NCBI GenBank assembly: GCA_030737835.1
Contig: CM060849.1
Coordinates: 6,683,245-6,747,244, forward strand
DNA length: 64,000 nt
Origin: Acorus gramineus
Taxonomy: Eukaryota; Streptophyta; Magnoliopsida; Acorales; Acoraceae
Reading direction: 5' to 3'
The position numbers and the translations under genes were made by a program. Shown piece by piece: positions 59,781 to 64,000 of the stretch. Each line of letters begins with the position of its first letter. The stretch's first letter is position 1. The notes under the pieces are model-generated. The model was not told where the DNA came from, ran no database searches, and worked only from the letters and a program-made list of their open reading frames with translations.

Positions 59781-60107
59781 ATCAAACCCTTCCCCCTCTC
59801 CCTTCAAGCCAGTGAGGATGGAAGAGGAGCGCCTTCTTTCATTGTTATAATATACTTTTGTTTCTTTCTTTCTTTCTAACTGATCTCTGATCCAAAGTTT
59901 TGAGGGTTCCTCACTTTTAAGTCTTTGTGATCTGTTCCTCATTTTGGATGGTCATGTTTTGATTGATTTTTTTGAAGGTTTTGAATGATGATTTGTTTAA
60001 TAGCCGAGCTATTAAAGTTCTTGCCACGAAGACGTGTGGAATTTTTTTCTTCTTATTGTATGGATTTATGGATTTATGGATTTGTGGAACAAGCAGTCCA
60101 ATTTATG
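59781..60107. other. Spacer, nothing recognised
   Basis: AT-rich, with short repeats of 'atggatttatgg' near 60058. Confidence 0.4.
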
Positions 60108-61396
60108 GTAGACTGGGCCGGCCCTATGATTTGTCTAATGGGTATGGGCCCTAGGTAAATTAAAAAAGAGTGCTGCTACACTCAGTTTTATTCTCAGTCC
60201 AAAACACGGACCTTATATACCTCATTACAGATTTAATTAAGCATATACCTCGTTAGATAATGTATATACCTAATTGAATTTTGAAATTTTTAGTTTTAAG
60301 TCCATGTAAACATGCTTATTTAAGGATCGGTCCCTCACTTCTTCAAATTTTTTTTTAGTCCCTATATTCAACCGCCTATTTGATTTTTAGTCCCTCCGTC
60401 AAACGTCCGTCCATACACCGTTAATTTGTTAATTTGTGAAATGTGATTTTATTTTTAAGTCCCTATAAACTATGTTATTTAGTGATCAGTCCCTGTAAAC
60501 TATGTTATTTAGTGATTAATCCCTGTATAATATGAAGAAGGGAGGGACTGATCACTAAATAACATAGTTTATAGGGAGTTAGAAATAAATCACATTTCAC
60601 AGAATCAAATAGGCGGTGTATGGACGGACGTTAAATAAATCACATTTAACGGTGTATGAACGGACGTCTCACGGAGGGACTAAAAACCAAATAGACGGTT
60701 GAATATGGGGATTAAAAATGAAATATGAAGAAGTGAGAGACTGATCTCTAAATAGACATGTTTACAGGGACTTAAAAATAAAAATCCCTTGAATTTTTTC
60801 TTACACTTGCTAAAAATAGGTTCATTCAATTTGAAATGGAGCTATATACACTTTTTATCAAAGCATATACCTCATTAGATGATGTTTACTATTTAAAAAA
60901 AAATAAAAAATGTGAGGTCTGAGTTTTTGTTGGTAAATGTGATTGAGTGTATCTTTTTCCATTAAGAAAAGGGCCCTAAAAATAAAAAATATAGTGAGTA
61001 ATAACACAATTAATCTTAAAAAAATTAAAAAAAAAACACGTTATCAGATAAGAAGAACAATTATTAATTAAGTTTTCTTTTTAAATGAACAATAAAAAAA
61101 AGCAAAAACAAACTCATTGAAATGTGGGGTCTGATAATGAAAAGATTACATTCTTTATAAATTCAAATGCAGAACTAAACTCCTGTAAAAATGAAAAAAT
61201 TTAAACAAGTTTTAAATGAAAATCGAAAACTAAAAAGATAAAAACAAATATATGAATGATTTTTTTAAAAATATTAAATCTTAATCCTAAAAATATTCAA
61301 ACAGTTTTAATGCAATATTAGTTTTAGGGATTCGGGGCCTTGTTTGGGGTAGGGGCTGCCTTGGTCCCCTAACTCGACCTAGAGCCGACTTTGATT
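60108..61396. mobile_element. hAT-like remnant split by a foldback MITE
   Basis: Left end GGGCCGGCCCTATG and right end (inverted) AAGTCGGCTCTAGG are weakly complementary, with GGGCCC blocks inside both. Flanks GGTAGACT and TGTAGATT match at 6 of 8. No coding sequence. Confidence 0.45.
60283..60788. mobile_element. Foldback MITE, member 3
   Basis: A 506-bp palindrome starting GAAATTTTTAGTTTTAAG and ending CTTAAAAATAAAAATCCC. The 9-mer TTGAATTTT flanks it exactly on both sides. Arms share 'aaccgcctatttg' and 'cgtccgtccatacaccgtta'. Longer than its two relatives. Confidence 0.92.
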
Positions 61397-61606
61397 GTAG
61401 ATTATGTGTTTCTTATGTGACGATTCACCCAATAATAGTTTTTCTATTTTTTTTTTCCCCTAAGATTGTGTGTTAGAGGGAAGAAATTAAAATTATCATG
61501 TGATTGTTTGGGACTCAGATCTGGAGATATTAGCACTATTGAACTTAACAGAACTTCTTTGAAATCCATTATAGTAATATCTCTTTTTATGGTGACTACA
61601 TGCAAA

Positions 61607-61750
61607 CAAATTGATCCATTTAAGTCTTATCTGTCTCCAATCAAATAATGACACGAGACAACTCACTTGTCTAATACATGCATTGATAGAATCTTGACTC
61701 CTTTCCATCTCACAACAAGGTGGTTGGTTTCACATCGTTTTCTTTCATTT
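61607..61750 (+). pseudogene. Relic of a duplicated P450 upstream region
   Basis: Shares with 51830-51985 the order 'ttgatc.attta', 'cacg.gaca', 'taatacatg.attgat', 'acaaggtg' and 'tttcacatcgttttctttc', but no P450 coding sequence follows. Suggests a former tandem CYP72A copy. Confidence 0.6.
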
Positions 61751-62020
61751 ATAAAGACTAGTTGAGGCATATGTGCGTTGCACATGAATTATTTTGTTGA
61801 TAATTTAACGAACAAAGAGTAAGACATTTAATTTCTTTTGAACTATTATGTCCCAATTTTTTTACTTATTTTCTATTTGAATCATCTATATATATTTGTA
61901 CATGCATATATTTGTTAGTTTTTTATTATGATTGTTGATATATAAATTATTCAATCATTATCATTATAGTATATGTGCATGAGGTGTTACTTTGAAAATT
62001 ATATGCATATAAAGAGAAAT
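61751..62020. other. AT-rich spacer
   Basis: Nothing recognised. Confidence 0.4.
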
Positions 62021-62584
62021 TTTATTCTTATCCACTAATTCATCCACATAAATATGTAGAAATGATAAGTCCTAAATTTACATTGAACTTTAGATAATTA
62101 CAAGTAATGACTCATTTCATTTTATCATCATATGCATCGTTGCCATTCTTGAAAAACAGAAAGAAGAAAGATGAGTTTTAAAGTATTTTAACATTATAAA
62201 TAAAAATTCGCTCTAAACATTAAGTCGAAGAATAATTACCCAATTATGAGAACTTGAATGTATGTTATATATTTATGAAGTAATTTTTTCACTTGAACTT
62301 AAATTATTACCTATTTACAATAGTTAGATTCAGAACAACCTCAATGAATTTCTACAGAACTTCCTGCAAAATTGCCTCTTCCACTACAGTTTTTTCAGTA
62401 GTAGTGCTCTTAGTCTCCACAAAATCCTTAATTTCTTGTTTTGTTTTGAGCTTAAAGGGCCAAAAAAGCGGTAGAGAATCATAAAGCCCACACTGTAGAA
62501 AAAAAAGTGAAAATTAAGACATTCTTTTGGTTTGGGACCTCACCCTTATATAGACATCTTCATTACCCTTTGATCTTCCCATCA
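62021..62584 (+). repeat. Direct repeat of about 564 bp, copy 1
   Basis: Almost identical to 63437-64000 at an offset of 1416 bp, with scattered substitutions and one-base indels. Copy 2 is cut by the window end, so the unit is longer. Confidence 0.95.
62352..62492 (-). other. Candidate terminal exon in repeat copy 1
   Basis: On the minus strand, after the acceptor TTTTTTCTACAG, an open frame of 46 codons ends in a stop. It reads CGLYDSLPLFWPFKLKTKQE and continues with a Lys/Glu/Thr-rich tail. The frame is kept in copy 2 (63770-63910) with three or four amino-acid changes. I do not recognise the family and see no upstream exon. Confidence 0.3.
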
Positions 62585-62877
62585 AAGACCATTAGGATTT
62601 GCATAACTCATTTAATTAATCTATGAGTTATGCATGGAATTAGTATTCCCATTATTTCCATTAATTCATGAGTTATATGAGTTTCCAATGCCCTTTAGTG
62701 TTTTCCATAACCCTTGTCCACTAATCTATGAGTTATATATGGAGACATGAATGTTCAATAACCTTTGGCATTTGCGTAACTCATTTCAATGGCTTTTGAT
62801 ATTTCCATAACTCATAACCATCAAAGACACTGAGTTTTATATAAAATTTTGATTTATATATAACTTTATTAATGAAA

Positions 62878-62952
<75 letters not shown>

Positions 62953-63436
62953 AATCTGGTAACATTTGCATGTAATATAACATATATTAAGATTTTATAA
63001 TAATTTAGATTCATTGATTAAAACATAAACTTCATGTACAAATTTATATTTAGGAAATATCACGATGCATATATGACATAGAGCTTAAATTTTGGTATAT
63101 ATTAAATTTTGGTATATATAAGGATTTTCTAGTTGTTACAATATAATATATGTAGGTATATTATATAATTATATAAAATGAAGTTGCATATATTAAATTT
63201 AGACATATAATCATGTAATTGATTGTGAACAATGTTAAAGGGTAAATACGAATAAATGTATAGAATTAAAATAAATGTATAAATTAAATACATTAAACAC
63301 ATTATATAGGGTATTTGATTTAATAGAATTTGAAATGGTAAATATATCTAATCAAATATTATTTGGGGTATGAATGGATTTTCATGAATCAGTAAGGGTA
63401 AACATGTCCAATGAATGTTTTTCATGGATTGGTACT
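62585..63436. other. Spacer between the direct repeats
   Basis: Includes degenerate 'ctatgagttat' repeats (62620-62790) and a TA microsatellite. Confidence 0.5.
62882..62950. repeat. (TA)n microsatellite
   Basis: About 34 TA dinucleotides in an uninterrupted run. Confidence 0.97.
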
Positions 63437-64000
63437 TTTATTCTTATCCACTAATTCATCCACATAAATATGTAGAAATGATAAGTCCTAAATTTACATT
63501 GAACTTTAGATAATTACAAGTAATGACTCATTTCATTTTATCATCATATGCATCGTTGCCATTCTTTGAAAAACAGAAAGAAGAAAGATGAATTTTAAAG
63601 TATTTTAACATTATAAATAAAAATTCGCTCTAAACATTAAGTCGAAGAATAATTACCCAGTTATGAGAACTTGAATGTATGTTATATATTTATGAAGTAA
63701 TTTTTTCTACTTGAACTTAAATTATTACCTATTTACAATAGTTAGATTCAGAACAACCTCAATGAATTTCTACATAACTTCCTGCAAAGTTGCCTCTTCC
63801 ACTACAATTTTTTCAGTAGTAGTGCTCTTAGTCTCCACAAAATCCTTAATTTCTTGTTTTGTTTTGAGCTTAAAGGGCCAAAAAAGCGGTAGAGAATCAT
63901 GAAGCCCACACTGTAGAAAAAAAGTGAAAATTAAGACATTCTTTTGATTTGGGACCTCACCCTTATATAGACATCTTCATTACCCTTTGATCTTCCATCA
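63437..64000 (+). repeat. Direct repeat of about 564 bp, copy 2 (cut by window end)
   Basis: See copy 1 at 62021-62584. Contains the matching candidate exon at 63770-63910 on the minus strand. Confidence 0.95.

Noticed and set aside
1-64000. tRNA or rRNA genes
   Set aside because: No cloverleaf with matching A and B boxes or rRNA core sequence was seen; the TGGTATCAGAGC matches are retrotransposon primer sites.

Overview
This window is nuclear DNA of a flowering plant, most likely a eudicot. It is AT-rich, its genes have GT-AG introns, and it carries plant-specific families (SAC51-type bHLH, CYP72A P450, L18a-like membrane protein) in a dense sea of plant transposons. I cannot name the species. 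I recognise three intact host genes; most of the rest is mobile DNA, much of it nested.

Layout. 1-7.5 kb: repeats, a Mutator-type MITE (2210-3073) and an LTR-like unit ending GGGGCGTTACA at 6421. 7.6-11.2 kb: a SAC51/bHLH143-145-type gene on the minus strand, whose long 5' leader holds the family's conserved upstream ORF, split by an intron. 11.8-16.4 kb: nested TIR elements, an inverted second copy of the 2210 MITE, a hAT element and another Mutator-type MITE. 17.2-23.3 kb: a decayed LINE interrupted by a Ty1/Copia element with 126-bp LTRs, whose capsid part of gag is absent and whose reverse transcriptase carries a 234-bp in-frame tandem duplication. 24-26 kb: AT-rich repeats and a foldback MITE. 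27-34 kb: a decayed Mutator-like transposon with a mudrA fragment on the plus strand, a PMD/DUF1985-like pseudogene on the minus strand and a long LTR fragment inserted between them. It ends about 180 bp before the next gene.

34.1-41.8 kb: a four-exon 60S ribosomal protein L18a-like gene (plus strand). Its introns have grown through insertions: a MULE MITE in intron 2; LTR remnants and a MULE with long inverted arms in intron 3, the latter containing a foldback MITE. 42.6-50.7 kb: two adjacent Mutator-type elements. The first contains a hAT element. The second contains a plus-strand solo LTR, which is itself split by a minus-strand solo LTR of the same family with a clean GAGGA target duplication. 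52.2-55.2 kb: an intact five-exon CYP72A-type cytochrome P450 (520 codons). 55.3-64 kb: LINE, LTR-like and hAT remnants, a third foldback MITE, a relic resembling the P450 promoter, and a 560-bp direct repeat carrying a possible terminal exon.

The three genes share no pathway visible here: SAC51-type translation control (thermospermine/xylem), a small membrane protein of unknown role, and a microsomal oxygenase of specialised metabolism. I found no tRNA, rRNA or CRISPR. The most interesting signals are the intron-split conserved uORF, the odd Copia element and the layered nesting that target duplications let one order in time. I found no clearly new cellular system.
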